This document shows, piece by piece, positions 12,501 to 23,421 of a stretch of 64,000 nt of DNA. The position numbers and the translations under genes are program-made. The stretch spans positions 136,283,032-136,347,031 of the forward strand of contig CM073591.1 of NCBI GenBank assembly GCA_037074705.1. Reading direction: 5' to 3'. Numbering within the stretch: the first letter of the stretch is position 1; each line of letters begins with the position of its first letter. Below the pieces are notes generated by a model. That model saw only the letters and a list, made by a program, of their open reading frames with translations, made no database searches and had not been told where the DNA came from. The DNA is from Zhengitettix transpicula (Eukaryota > Arthropoda > Insecta > Orthoptera > Tetrigidae).

Positions 12501-14395
12501 AATGTGTACTAAGGGAAGAAGGGTCTCTCTTTGTGGACAGTTTCTCAGCAGATACTTACACTGTCAGCTTCGATGTTAAGTATTAAAACTGTTTAGAACT
12601 TTTTTATATGGAAATATTTACTACTTTGCTTTTTATCTCTTTGTTTGGTCAAAGACATTAGTATTGTCCAAATACTTAAAGTTGTTGTTGTATGATTCGG
12701 AGAAATTATCATATAAGAATTGGTACATGTCTTAAAATGATTTTAATTAATTATCCTGGCTCAAAGAGATGCAATTTTAATTGAGATAGCTGAAAATTTA
12801 AAAGTAATTGAATAACTACATATATTAGTGTTTAATCGGGATCCTTGATTTTAATAGTATTTTATGTCCAATTTCAACCCATATCGTCATGAAACACGGT
12901 TAGGAGGGGGTTAATTATAAATTTCCAAAATGACCTGCATTTGTGTCGCTAAGCTGATTTATGACAGTCCCGACGTCATGTAAAGCCGATTTTTACCACC
13001 ACCGTCTCTGAGGATGGTGGTCAGAATTGAATAATAAAAATTTGTCCAAATAGACCGATATTTTAAATTATTCCAAATGAATAGAGATTAAAGAATTGAT
13101 TCATTTCCCTTTCGAATAAAAATTGAGAAAAATAAATACACGGGCAATCGGAGAGCTAAACTTGTGGGAACGGATTTTATACATTCATTGAGTAGCACTT
13201 TGTTTGTTGCGATCTATGGCGTCATTTAGATATAGTTGCTTTGCGCTCGACTCTCGATCAGGCAGTTGTCAACCAGATTCTGAGTGGGGTACTATTCACG
13301 TAAAATAATAATAACCTAAAAACTAATAAAAACAAAATTAAATACTTTATTCAAAACCAAAATTTTTTATTATAAAAATCAAAATTTAGATATAAAAATA
13401 ATACACTAATTTAACTTGATCTTGAAATTTGGATGAACTTATTAACCTGTTATATTTATCAAAAAAGGAAACTTTAAATCTGAAGCTCAATTGGTAGGTT
13501 GAAACTGGTGACGCCACAGTTCAAATTTAAAATATTAAATGTAATGGAAAAACAAAATCCTCACGATCTCTAACCTCTTTCTTTACGTAATTTTAATTAT
13601 GCCTTATTAAAATAAAGTCTCTATATTTATGAAACGGTTAGCTCGACATCAGTTCTGGTGGTGACGGGAATCCTCAGGCTGTAATCTGCTGTCGTCGGAC
13701 TCCACGTGAGATGAATAGAGAAATAGAATTACCAACCGTTTGCTGCTGCTCTACTCTGTCGAAGTCTGCCTGCAGCCGTCCGGCTGTTATCTCTCTCAGC
13801 GCATTTTAAGTTATCCGGTACTTGGACTGACCCAAAATTGGCACATTGCTGACGCACGACTGACCACGGCTGCTTCCGCCCTCTCGTAATTGTTCACTTT
13901 CTGCCATGGGGGTCACATAGCTCAAATCACATGATAGACGCGTGGCTGCTGCCGCATGTGCATTTTGGCGCAGTCAGTTTTTCGGAGAGTACAATGTCTT
14001 CTCAGCTTCTGTATCCACGTGGTTTATAGCGCCGAGATGTTATAAAAGTCACATCTTGTTTAATTTAACGAAAGTCAGCGTGATCGTAATGGAGATCCTA
14101 GTTATTTATTATTATACCCAAAAACTTGTATGCTTTGCATACGACGAAAGTATTTTTGATCTGTACTCAACTAACTTAATACTATTAATACAGGTTTATT
14201 ATTTGTAGGTAAATGAAGAAGAAAAATAAACTCACAGACACCAACACTGAAAAATTATTTATATACATATATCAGAGTTAGTTATGTGAATTAAAAAGGA
14301 ATAAAACCTCGTTTAGAAAATTTATAAATTCTATATATATAGTTGTATTGACGACGAAGATAGTTTACTTACAAACAACTAGGCAAAATATATCT
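12501..14395. other. AT-rich DNA with a GC-richer patch at 13640-14060
   Basis: 12501-13270 and 13290-13630 are AT-rich without features. 13640-14060 is clearly GC-richer and ends with TTATAAAAGTCACATC near 14040, which looks like a TATA box. It could be the promoter/R part of another unrecognised LTR or a relic exon. A GGTGACGCCACAG block at 13508 recalls a conserved block of the other LTRs, but no ends were found. Confidence 0.3.
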
Positions 14396-15537
14396 TCTAA
14401 TAAATAAAGTTGCCTGTATGTGTGTGTAAGTTCCAAATATAACTCTACACCCGTGTTGAAAATATCACAAAATTTGGTACAAGTGTTCCTTGCGAGCAGG
14501 AAACAAACACAGGGTCGGGGTGGTCGGGGAGGAAATATTCAAACCTGCCCAAACTGCAGATATTTTCGTCGGGCAAATATTTTTCAAAGTCAAAGAAATT
14601 TTTAGCATCTCTGTTGATGATTTTTTTGTATAATTTCCATACCTATCGGTATGGAGAGGGATCACCCTTAGAGTTGGAGGGGCGTTACAATAAATATTGG
14701 GAAAAAAACAGAGATTGGAGAAAAATTCGGTGTTATGGATGTCGCTTTTAGTGTAATAATAACATTAAACTTGCTGATTAATTTGTAATTCAATCCCTAT
14801 AAGTGGGGTGAAAGGGTAAAACATTATGAGTGTGTTGTGTATGTGTGTATCAGCGTAAAAATCTATACCAATAGGGACTGGGGGGGGAAGACATGAGTAC
14901 AATTTTTCGGGGTCAAATAGATTTATAATATGTCTATCGATTTTCTTTGTGTATAATTTCAACCCCTTTCGGCATACCACCCTCAGTGGTCGGGGTGATC
15001 GAGTTTTACAAGAAAATAACGCGAATAAAAGCGAAATTGCAGTCAAATTCGGGGTTATGGATGAATTTGATTATGACATTCAACTAGCCGTTTAACCCCC
15101 AGGGACGCGGGTGGACGCGGGAGGAAATTTTAAAAATATTAAGCGGAAGATATTTGCGTTGGATAATTATTTTTCGGAGTCAACGGGATTGATACTATTT
15201 TTCCTTTTTTCATTTGTGCATAATTTCATCCTCTTTTGGGTGGTGATAAAGGGGTGTTACACAAAAATAACGCGAATACAACCAAGATTGCAGTCAAATT
15301 CGAGTGTATTGATTTCATTGAGTTTTGTTACATTCCAATTCCCAGTATTCCTATCAATGATGTTTGTTTCAAATTGTAAGCCCTTTCGGCTTAGGAGGGA
15401 AGCATCCTTACGGGTGGAGGTGGAGACGCGTTACATATAAATCCAGCAAAAACAGCCGATATTGGAGTCAAAACTAGAGTTATGGATATTGCTGAGTTTA
15501 ATTATGACGAACAGGGTAACGTTTGACACCCAGCTAG
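14396..15537 (+). mobile_element. Helitron-like element with internal tandem units
   Basis: It starts at TCTAATAAATAAAGTTGCC and ends GACACCCAGCTAG followed by T, fitting Helitron TC..CTAG ends, though the 3' hairpin is degraded (GGGTAACGTTTGACACC). Near the 5' end it has the conserved ACAAAATTTGGTACAAGTG stretch. The box AATTTC..CCC(T)TTTCGG recurs at about 14630, 14955, 15218 and 15369, each followed by a GGGGxGxGTTACA..AATAACGCG and a GGGGTTATGGAT box. The body is therefore a degenerate tandem array of roughly 150-325 bp units. No Rep/helicase coding was seen. The frames at 14420-15440 lie within these repeats. Confidence 0.6.
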
Positions 15538-16895
15538 TTATTAATAATCATATATAATAATTATCAAAGTTTCACTTTTAATATTGCGTAATAATTGAAA
15601 GATAATTCAATGCAACGTTTACTTTCTCATCTAGTTGGATACATACAGTGTAATAAGTTATCTTTTACTATTAAAAATCCATATTTTATTTCACCTCAGA
15701 ATAATTTAAGGAAACGCCAGGTTTTTGCGTAGAATATACCAATAATACAGATTTTCACTCGGAACATCTAAATATCAAATGATTAAATAAAGTACACATT
15801 TTCATTAAGAGATACAAAAACACTTACTGAATATATGTATTTATATATATATATATATATGTATTTATATCCAAATAATAATTTCGAACCAAATTTAACG
15901 GAAACCTACACCAAACAATTAAAGAAGAACTTACGGAGTTTTAAAAGTTAGACTGAACAGCGTTAAACCGAGGACTTGTACAAAATTAGGAAGTTAATTT
16001 GTGAAACATTAAATGATTTGCAGTTTTACGCCTCTAAATAAATAAACAGTCGAGCGCATTAAATTTCATGGATTAAAGGGAAGCTTCACATAGGCCATCA
16101 TTCAAAGTTTCTGACGTATTTCGTGGTCCAGAATTCATAATCAATCTGTCAAAAATGCTTAATACCATTTCTACAAAATTACGCTACGGAAATCAATTAA
16201 CGTGTCACATTCTTTACAGACAAATAATAATAGATCTGCGATCTATAAATAACCTTTAAATTTAATAGATGTTTGAAGTTCGAAATTTACTACGTTCAAA
16301 TACATAAAATATTTTGACTATTTATTATATCGGTGTATATTATAGGTCGTATTGATTGATAAAAATTCATGAAAACAATTTCACATTCGCGGCGTTGTGT
16401 GATTGGGTACTGTCACTTCAGGAAACATTTATTTCGTGTGTTCTGCGTTGTTATAACAATTGTCATATGCTCATGTATCATAATCCGCAAATATTATTTG
16501 AATATGGTTGCCGAGCAAACTGCAATAAAATATAAATCATCGAGCAGAAATAATTGACAGATTGCAGAAACCAGTAAACAAAATAATTCTAAGAACGGTA
16601 TTTTTAATCATTACTACAACTCAATGCGATCTTATTTTCATTACTAATAAGATTCCGTACAATCTATAAGCTTCTGTTCAAACTTCTTAAATTTAGGTTA
16701 TAATTTATTATAGAAAAGTTCGGCTTGTCTACAGTTAAATGTATCTTACCATTCCACTCTACCGACAATGACCTCTTAGAATGATGAAGAAAAATTGATT
16801 ATTGGAAAATAATATCTGTGTTAAGCTGTGGAGGATAAAACACATTATGACCTGTATAAATTGTATAAAAATACCAACATAGTACTACAAAAATA
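15538..16895. other. AT-rich intergenic DNA
   Basis: It contains a short (TA)n at about 15840-15862. The 62-codon frame at 16369-16557 has a hydrophobic stretch (VFCVVITIVICSCIII) but no family resemblance or gene context, and I do not call it a gene. Confidence 0.5.
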
Positions 16896-16899
16896 TTTA

Positions 16900-17115
16900 T
16901 GCATAAATGGCTAGTTACACGTAAGAAAACCCTGTAAGAATTTGACCTTCTCGCAGCCGGAAGGTAGTAGATGAAAAGAAGGATCCACGCTAAGACGGCT
17001 GGATGGAGATTTGAAGGACCTACAAACACAGAAAATAAAAGCATGGTAGTTAGAGGCTCATTAAAAGGCAACGGTTCACAAAGGGCTGTAACGCCCGTTA
17101 AGAAGAAGAGTATAT
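16900..17115 (+). mobile_element. Possible LINE (RTE-type) 3' end
   Basis: The plus strand ends in GGGCTGTAACGCCCGTTAAG followed by a GAAGAAGAG tail. This resembles 3' termini of insect RTE-type LINEs and dependent SINEs, which often carry a CTGTAGCGCC block followed by short tandem trinucleotides. The upstream 190 bp is GC-richer than its surroundings. The 109-codon minus-strand frame through it is unsupported. The assignment is from memory and weak. Confidence 0.35.
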
Positions 17116-17729
17116 ATGGTTTTCGCATACTTAAATTTTACCTGTGCACCTTAAAATTTATATTTTTGGTATTTGTGAAGTTTAACGTTACTCGTCAATA
17201 ATTCTTTCAAGGAACTTTTTGATGAATGTCCATCATCCTTCAGTCTCTTTCACAATATTTTTCTGTCTGCCGAGAGTTCGTCATTAGATCCAAATCAATA
17301 TTGGGCGTGATGCATTGCTCAAGGAACTCAACTCATAGATACTGCAACCTCCAATCAAACTGCAACATACATGGATTGAAATAATAGTAGCTTTACACGA
17401 TACTTACAAATTTTGAACTATAGAAAAATGTTTTTAGCAGTAGTACATTGGTGTATTGCGGGTAGTCATTTTCCTCGCGTTAAATTTCATTGAGATTTCT
17501 TTAAGACTATTTACGTTTACATAGCATAGTGATTTTATTATATTTATTTATTATTTTAATTATTGGAACAACTAACAAACTCGACAAGCTTTTCCATTTT
17601 TAGTACATTAGATTTATTAGGTCTCTGCTGAGGAAATAGAACACGTCAAGGTAATATTGATAACAAATGTGAGTAGAATAAGTTATAAATAAATGCAATA
17701 GATACTGTTATATATTATTAATTTTTGGT
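17116..17729. other. AT-rich intergenic DNA
   Basis: Nothing recognised. Confidence 0.5.
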
Positions 17730-18270
17730 TGCGTTATGCAACGTGTTTGCGCGTTGGAAGCTGCGGAATGAGGCAGCTCCAGTATTTTTCCATCAGACAT
17801 AGGCGAGACATGCTGACGGGCTGCTGATTCTTAGTCAGCAAAACCCTCGCTAAAGTCTTCCGCGTGTTTGTTCTACGACGCGACCCTCGAGCGCGTGTTG
17901 GTCCTAGTCCTACGGACCTCGTCCCCTGATTGCGGGGTTCTTGTGCGTGGTCGAGCCATAGAGGGGAGCTATGGAGCCCTCTCAGACGCCGAGCGCGTCG
18001 CAAAGATCAGTCTTTTAATGACTCGCTAGGTGTGGTAAACCTGGCCTTCTCCCTGTATTCCTATATTTCTACCATAAATCTTCTTTCTAACCAACTTAGT
18101 GTCTGAGGGTTTGAACCTGATTCATCGTTCCACCTGACCTGGGAGCGTCATGCAATCTTTACCCCGGATCTCCCTTTTACCAAACTTTTGTATTATCTTT
18201 CCTATCAATTCTTACATGTTTTCCTGGTAATAGCTAGTACCAAGTCGAACTAAGGGCTTCGGCTTCGACG
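17730..18270. other. GC-rich, CpG-rich patch of unknown nature
   Basis: It stands out from the AT-rich surroundings with many CG dinucleotides (for example CGCGACCCTCGAGCGCGTG near 17880). An 89-codon arginine-rich minus frame (17734-18003) crosses it, but shows no domain and may only reflect base composition. It could be a repeat 5' region, an exon relic or a promoter. I see no splice sites or partner exon to decide. Confidence 0.3.
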
Positions 18271-19031
18271 ATTAAAAATATTATAATACTATACATAAAT
18301 AGTAAATATCAATAATTGCAAAATAACATATTTGAAAATGCATTAAATTCGAGCAATTCTATAAAAGAGAGAATTTTATATGATTCCAGTAAAAGAATTT
18401 ATCTCAGCGTCTGGAAACCTCATGCGATCGACAAGAAACAAACAATTGTGAAGTATCAGTTGGACATACAAACAAAAGAGATTTATATTAGGATTCCATA
18501 AATAAACCAGATTTTAATAGGCAACTAATGTGCATTAGTGTCAAGCCGATTTACAAATTCATTAACAGAGAAATACGCGCCGTTAATCAGCAGAGGTTTG
18601 CAGTTTTCAATAAATAGGTTGTAACTGATAACGCTTATTTTACTTAGAGGAATGCAATTAAACAGCTTTGATCCTGAATAATGTATACTTTTTCCAAAAA
18701 GTGAGAGATAATGTTTGTCTGTCCGTAAAAAGTCGCGCAGTTTCCGGTATTATAAGCCTGGAATTTCCCAGTTGGTATCAAATACATTTAGGCCAACAAT
18801 ACGAATTTTAGAGGTTCCAAATTATATGTACTAGGCAAAGTTAAAATTCCAAGAGCTCTGAAGAGAGGTTAAGATTAAGTCTGAATAAATCTGTTTTGAT
18901 GTAGCGTACTGGGTTCTATCCTATAATTGTTACAAAATTGTAAGGCTCTGAAGGGTCCATATGAGAATAAGACAATACTTGCAGTAAGCAATAGATGACT
19001 GTGATAAGCTGTAGCGCGATAGTTTTATTAT

Positions 19032-19034
<3 letters not shown>
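18271..19034. other. AT-rich intergenic DNA
   Basis: The 61-codon frame at 18316-18501 has no recognised similarity. Nothing else was seen. Confidence 0.5.

Positions 19035-19069
<35 letters not shown>
19035..19069. repeat. (TA)n microsatellite
   Basis: Pure TA run of about 17 units, here without an adjoining LTR. Confidence 0.9.
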
Positions 19070-19129
19070 CATTTTAATATAATTAGATTTTAGCAAGGGT
19101 TGAGAGCTAGGTAAGTTGGAATTTAAACA

Positions 19130-19312
19130 ATATATCCATATTTTGTTATATATAAAATGCACTATTGTGCCCTATAAGAAAAACGTCAGGTACCTAGGCG
19201 TGATTGTAGACACAAAACTTACGTCGAAACAGCATGTTATGAAAATAAGAAGCGAAATAAAGTATAAAATATAGACAATACTATTGGCTGTTTGGTCAGA
19301 AACTCCAAATTT
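19130..19312 (+). pseudogene. 183-bp copy of a Jockey-type RT fragment
   Basis: The plus strand reads VPYKKNVRYLGVIVDTKLTS then KQHVMKIRSEIKYKI and a TAG stop (19167-19274). This is the YLGVxxDxKLTWxxH region just after the palm domain of Jockey-clade non-LTR reverse transcriptases. The whole 183 bp appears, base for base, in inverted orientation at 28676-28858, including the TAG stop. The minus-strand copy lies in a longer RT relic with matching sequence on both sides, while here the flanks are unrelated. This copy therefore looks secondary. Confidence 0.75.
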
Positions 19313-19489
19313 GGTAATTACCACACTTTTTGACTGAAATTTACAGTTATCACTTCATAGGAATTAATTTCGACACAAAATTAAACTTAATATTTCATGA
19401 TTTTAAGTATGAATTTATAATATGATGAATAAACCATGCTCAAATAACAAATTAATTAAGTAATAGTAATATTATATATTTTGACTCCT

Positions 19490-19575
19490 TTAAATAAGTA
19501 TTTTTACAGTCTATTTTTACCGTTTTTAAAAATTTCCTTATGGAACCAGGACCATATTTGAATCCCTTAACACAA
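19490..19575. repeat. Inverted partner of the 30487-30570 segment
   Basis: About 80 bp including GGAACCAGGACCATATTTGA is the reverse complement of 30487-30565 with only a few mismatches. It lies 180 bp beyond the RT fragment that also has its inverted partner near 28.7 kb, but the order of the two pairs does not fit one simple inversion. Confidence 0.7.
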
Positions 19576-20790
19576 TAATATGTTTAAATTATTGAACATA
19601 GTTAGAGTTTTTAATTGTTTCTAACGTGACTTAGCAATATCGGTTCATCGTTATTACATTATGAAATATTATTGCAAGTAATCCATTGTCAGAACAATGA
19701 ATATGTTTCTTATTGGATGGGAAAAGGTTAAAAAAAGAAATAATATTCATATATATTTAATAAATTGAAACTACAACTATAACATGGGCACAGAGCTAAA
19801 ACTATTTCATAACAAACTATGACTTCATAATAATATTACATATGAATTTAAAGCTATAAATTGCAAGAACATTCAGATACAAACATATACTAGCATTGCA
19901 TGAATTAAGGAAACATCTCACACGTCGAAATATAACTGTAAGCTTAAATTAAACTAGTTTGGTCAGAAATGAGATTAATTCAAGTTAGGATGGGTATTAA
20001 TAACTAATTGTTAATTAGTTAATTAAAATATCAATATAGTTATCTAAGAAATATTTTTAGGAAAAATGAATATCTTTCTCGCAATGCAAAATATGGTCAT
20101 ATGAGGCTGAAAACGTATTGGAAACAACTACATGGCAAATGATTCTAAAGAAGTTCGGTCACGGTCCTTCAATTTCTTCAATGGCAGAAATTCTAATCTC
20201 GACTCGAGCGTTTTTTGTGTGAACGGGCAAATGGACACTGGCCCTCTAAGCGATATATCTGCGGCGTTGAATCCTTACTACAAAGTACGGCTCTTCTCGA
20301 CCTGGTGAACGTCTAGTTAAGTGCCCGACAGGATCCTCACTACGCACAGTTAAACTGCTGCAGACTCTCTCAGACGTACCAACGACGAAATCTTTCCAGT
20401 AAATGTGGCGTTTGCACATTCACCTTCTGATGCGTTAACGGATGCTTAGGTCTAATCCAAGACGCTTTCGGAAAATATTTACTTTCGGGAATGGAAAATG
20501 CTAAATTAGCGGAGTCCTTCAACCAAATATTACAAAAGAAAACGTGCTTCATCATCCGCTAAACGCTAAACGCGACCTCAGACCAAGCGTTTCCATCCCA
20601 CTTCTCCGTATAATTAGTGGAAGTATCACCTCACAGTCGAGTCATTTTTCTTTTCTTGCATTAAATTATTTTTAACAAAGAAAACACTAAGACTAATATT
20701 AATAATAATATATATGTTTATAAAAGTTTTATTTATAACAAATAATTAAGGATATTCTGAAATAAAAAGTAGACCTACTTTATTAAAATA
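19576..20790. other. AT-rich DNA with a GC-richer patch at 20150-20640
   Basis: The 20150-20640 patch has mixed frames on both strands and no recognised domain. The rest is AT-rich and featureless. Confidence 0.35.
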
Positions 20791-21187
20791 GTAGCTGGGT
20801 GCCTGGTGTTGCCTGGGTCGTCATATATCCATAACTTCCGATTTGATTCCAATCTCAGTTGCTTTTGAGTTCTTATTATGTAATGAAACTCCACCCAAAC
20901 CCTTAAGGGTGCTCCCCTCCCAAGCTACATTCACAGAGAAGATGTAGAGAAATGTTATCAATATCATTGATCCCGACAAATATTTATTCCACATAAATAT
21001 AGACAGTTTGACATATTTGAAAATTTCCACTCCTGTCGACCCCCTCTCCTGGAAGTGGTAGACGTGTCTCGTCTCAACAGTGTTTGTTTCCTAGTAGCAA
21101 GAACACGTGTACGAAATTTGGTGAAATTTGCTCCGCGGGTGTAGATTTGTATGCGGAACACACACACATACTCTCTGCTTTATTTGA
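20791..21187 (-). mobile_element. Helitron-like non-autonomous element, both ends visible
   Basis: On the minus strand it starts TCAAATAAAGCAGAGAG (21187 downward), preceded by A. It carries the family ACCAAATTTCGTACACGTG stretch (about 21105-21125), GGGTCGACAGGAGTGG, and the CTTAAGGGTTTGGGTGGAG box. It ends with the hairpin CCCAGGCAACACCAGG, then CACCCAGCTAC and T. The TC start, hairpin and CTAC end between A and T fit Helitron termini. Length is about 397 bp with no coding capacity. Confidence 0.65.
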
Positions 21188-22165
21188 TGTTTGATTAAGT
21201 CCATCTCAATTCAAAACATATTCCAAAAAATAGATTTATTATTAACTAATAGTTAAAATGGACTATATTAAAATAAAATCATTGATATTGTGACTTAAAT
21301 CATTTACACATAAATAACTTCAAGTTGGATATAAAATGAACCAATATCATATGGAGGGAGAAACGTACGAACAACCATGAAACTTGAGCACTACGTAATA
21401 CTCATTTTTAATATAATTTAGCGTTGTTTGACTAAACGTTTAAAGTTGTTTATGTATTTTCAAATAGGTGGATTACTAATATGCAAACCTAATTAATATA
21501 AATAGTGCAGTCAGCGACACAAAAATTACGTACACCTCACAGAATGCAACACGCTAAAATTTTTGGTTCCGAGTAATTATTCAACTTTGATTGTGAATGA
21601 AAGGAAATAGCCCTACATATTCCGTCGAGTTCCTTTGCTCAATTGACAATTTAATATGAATATTAAAACCAGTAATTGACAAAATTGCGTAAAATAAATC
21701 TTATATTTTCTTTTAAATATGGACAATAATAACACAGGTATAAGTTCAACAGGCGATTGTTTGTTTAACAAAGCAGAAAATTACATATTTTATTCCTAAA
21801 GTGATTATTAGAGCTTGATCTGCATATTCTGAATTTTCACATTTTATATTTTTATTGAGTATCAATCAATTTCAGATGATACCAATAAATATAACTGTTA
21901 AATGTTTTGGGTCGTTGTAATGCCCCTCATGTATAAAGATGGTGTTTTCAACATATAGTAGTTATAAATGATATAAGTTATCATTGGATCCGAAATACCA
22001 TATCTGGAATCTGCAAATTAAATTATAAAATGGAATAATATATAATAATACCAATTCTAATATTTTTGAGTGTTCCCTTTTTTATGATTAATCCAGAAAT
22101 AGTAATATTTTATGATAATGAAGTAATGCAGGTTAATGAACACAGTCAGTCAATGATTTGTAGCT
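21188..22165. other. AT-rich intergenic DNA
   Basis: Nothing recognised. Confidence 0.5.
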
Positions 22166-22322
22166 GGATTTAGGAAATCCCCCTTCGGCATGGGAGGTGA
22201 GCACATTTAGGGATAGGGTTCGAGGAGCTTTACATAAAAATAGCGCAAAAGTAACCAAAATTGGAGTCTTATGGATGGTTATAGATAAATAACATCTCGG
22301 GCAACGCCGGGCACCCAGCTAG
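22166..22322 (+). mobile_element. Helitron-like element, 3' fragment
   Basis: The fragment has the CCCCTTCGGCATGGGAGG and GGAGCTTTACATAAAAATAG boxes, and the 3' terminus CTCGGGCAACGCCGGGCACC then CAGCTAG followed by T. The hairpin and CTAG end are the best preserved of the family here. The 5' part is missing. Confidence 0.7.
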
Positions 22323-22339
22323 TTAACAATATATCTATC

Positions 22340-22343
<4 letters not shown>

Positions 22344-22386
<43 letters not shown>
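22344..22386. repeat. (TA)n microsatellite abutting a solo LTR
   Basis: About 21 TA units end at the LTR's first base. The last four bases form the left target duplication. Confidence 0.95.
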
Positions 22387-22389
<3 letters not shown>

Positions 22390-23357
22390 AATACTAATTA
22401 AGGAGGCCATTAATTGTTTAAATAATTGGATTGTTTAGCGGTACAAATTCTTAAAGACGACAATGACGACAGGCTCTTTGTCGGCGGTCTTTGTTGCGAG
22501 CTGCTAGGACTGGCTGAACTCAGTCTGGCGGATATTATGGTCGAGAGAGGGAGCAAAGTGGCCCAAGTTTAAAAATTCAACTGAGAGACTTATATGTTTG
22601 AAAATCCAAGTAAAAAGGTCTGGACGGAGAGACACATTATAAAAACCGCAAAGCTGAAACAAAAAGTTTAGCGCCACGTTCAGATACATAAGAGTACCGA
22701 AATAACATTTTTCCGCATAAAGGCATTGAGAAATAATACGTCCGATTGTTGACCGGAGGTGCGGCTGATCGAGTTCCCAGAGGAATAATACAAGAACTAC
22801 AGCCGTGTGTTTAGATTATGATGTGTAGAATCAGTGATTAATGGCCTTTCTAGTGAAGTGTGTCCCCAAGCTCCGAAAACTAAGTCTGGTACCAGCAGAA
22901 CATATTTAAGTACAAACCAAATTAATTAAATTCTGTAATCGGTAATTAAGGGTATTAGTCAGATTTCGTTCTTTTCATTTTTGTTAGATTTCGTATTCCG
23001 TTCGTTTCAATTTGGTTATTTAATTTATAATGTTTGATTGTTCTTACTTATCAAACCCAGTTAAAGACCCTGAGAAGAAGAGTTATTAAATTTGATTGTT
23101 TGTGAAATATAAAAGATTATATTTTACTTTTACTTTGTTAATTGTGAAATTATTGAATTCGGCGTGCCAACCAAGGGCAAATAATTTGTAAAAAAACTAA
23201 ATATTAACCTGTTAAATTAATCTTTGGCAAATTAAAATTTTTTGTATCAGGATCTTTCTGTTAAGTAATTCCTTTAATTAACCTTTACTTTTGCTGATTA
23301 CATTTTTGGTTCCATAACGTGGGGCAATTTAATAAATTATTTCTTTTAATCATTACA
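22387..23357 (+). mobile_element. Solo LTR, reference orientation
   Basis: It starts TGTAATACTAATTAAGG and ends AATCATTACA. The flanks are ATAT on the left and ATGT (one change) on the right. A TATAAAAACC box lies near 22633, the palindrome CTGGTACCAG at about 22885, and the conserved AGTCAGATTTCGTT at about 22958. AGTTAAAGACCCTGAGAAG is at about 23060 and CCATAACGTGGGGCAATTT near the right end. The first ~820 bp form an inverted repeat with the LTR at 23422-24658 at roughly 80% identity by eye. Confidence 0.75.
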
Positions 23358-23421
23358 ATGTATATAGTGTATTGATTATAAATGAATGAAATTTAAATGT
23401 GTTTAGTCTCACGTTACCAAT

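Noticed and set aside
15111..15440. 109-codon plus frame
   Set aside because: It falls inside the tandem units of the Helitron-like element, with no domain and a composition set by the repeat.
16369..16557. Small membrane protein gene
   Set aside because: One hydrophobic stretch in an AT-rich 62-codon frame is expected by chance; there is no supporting context.
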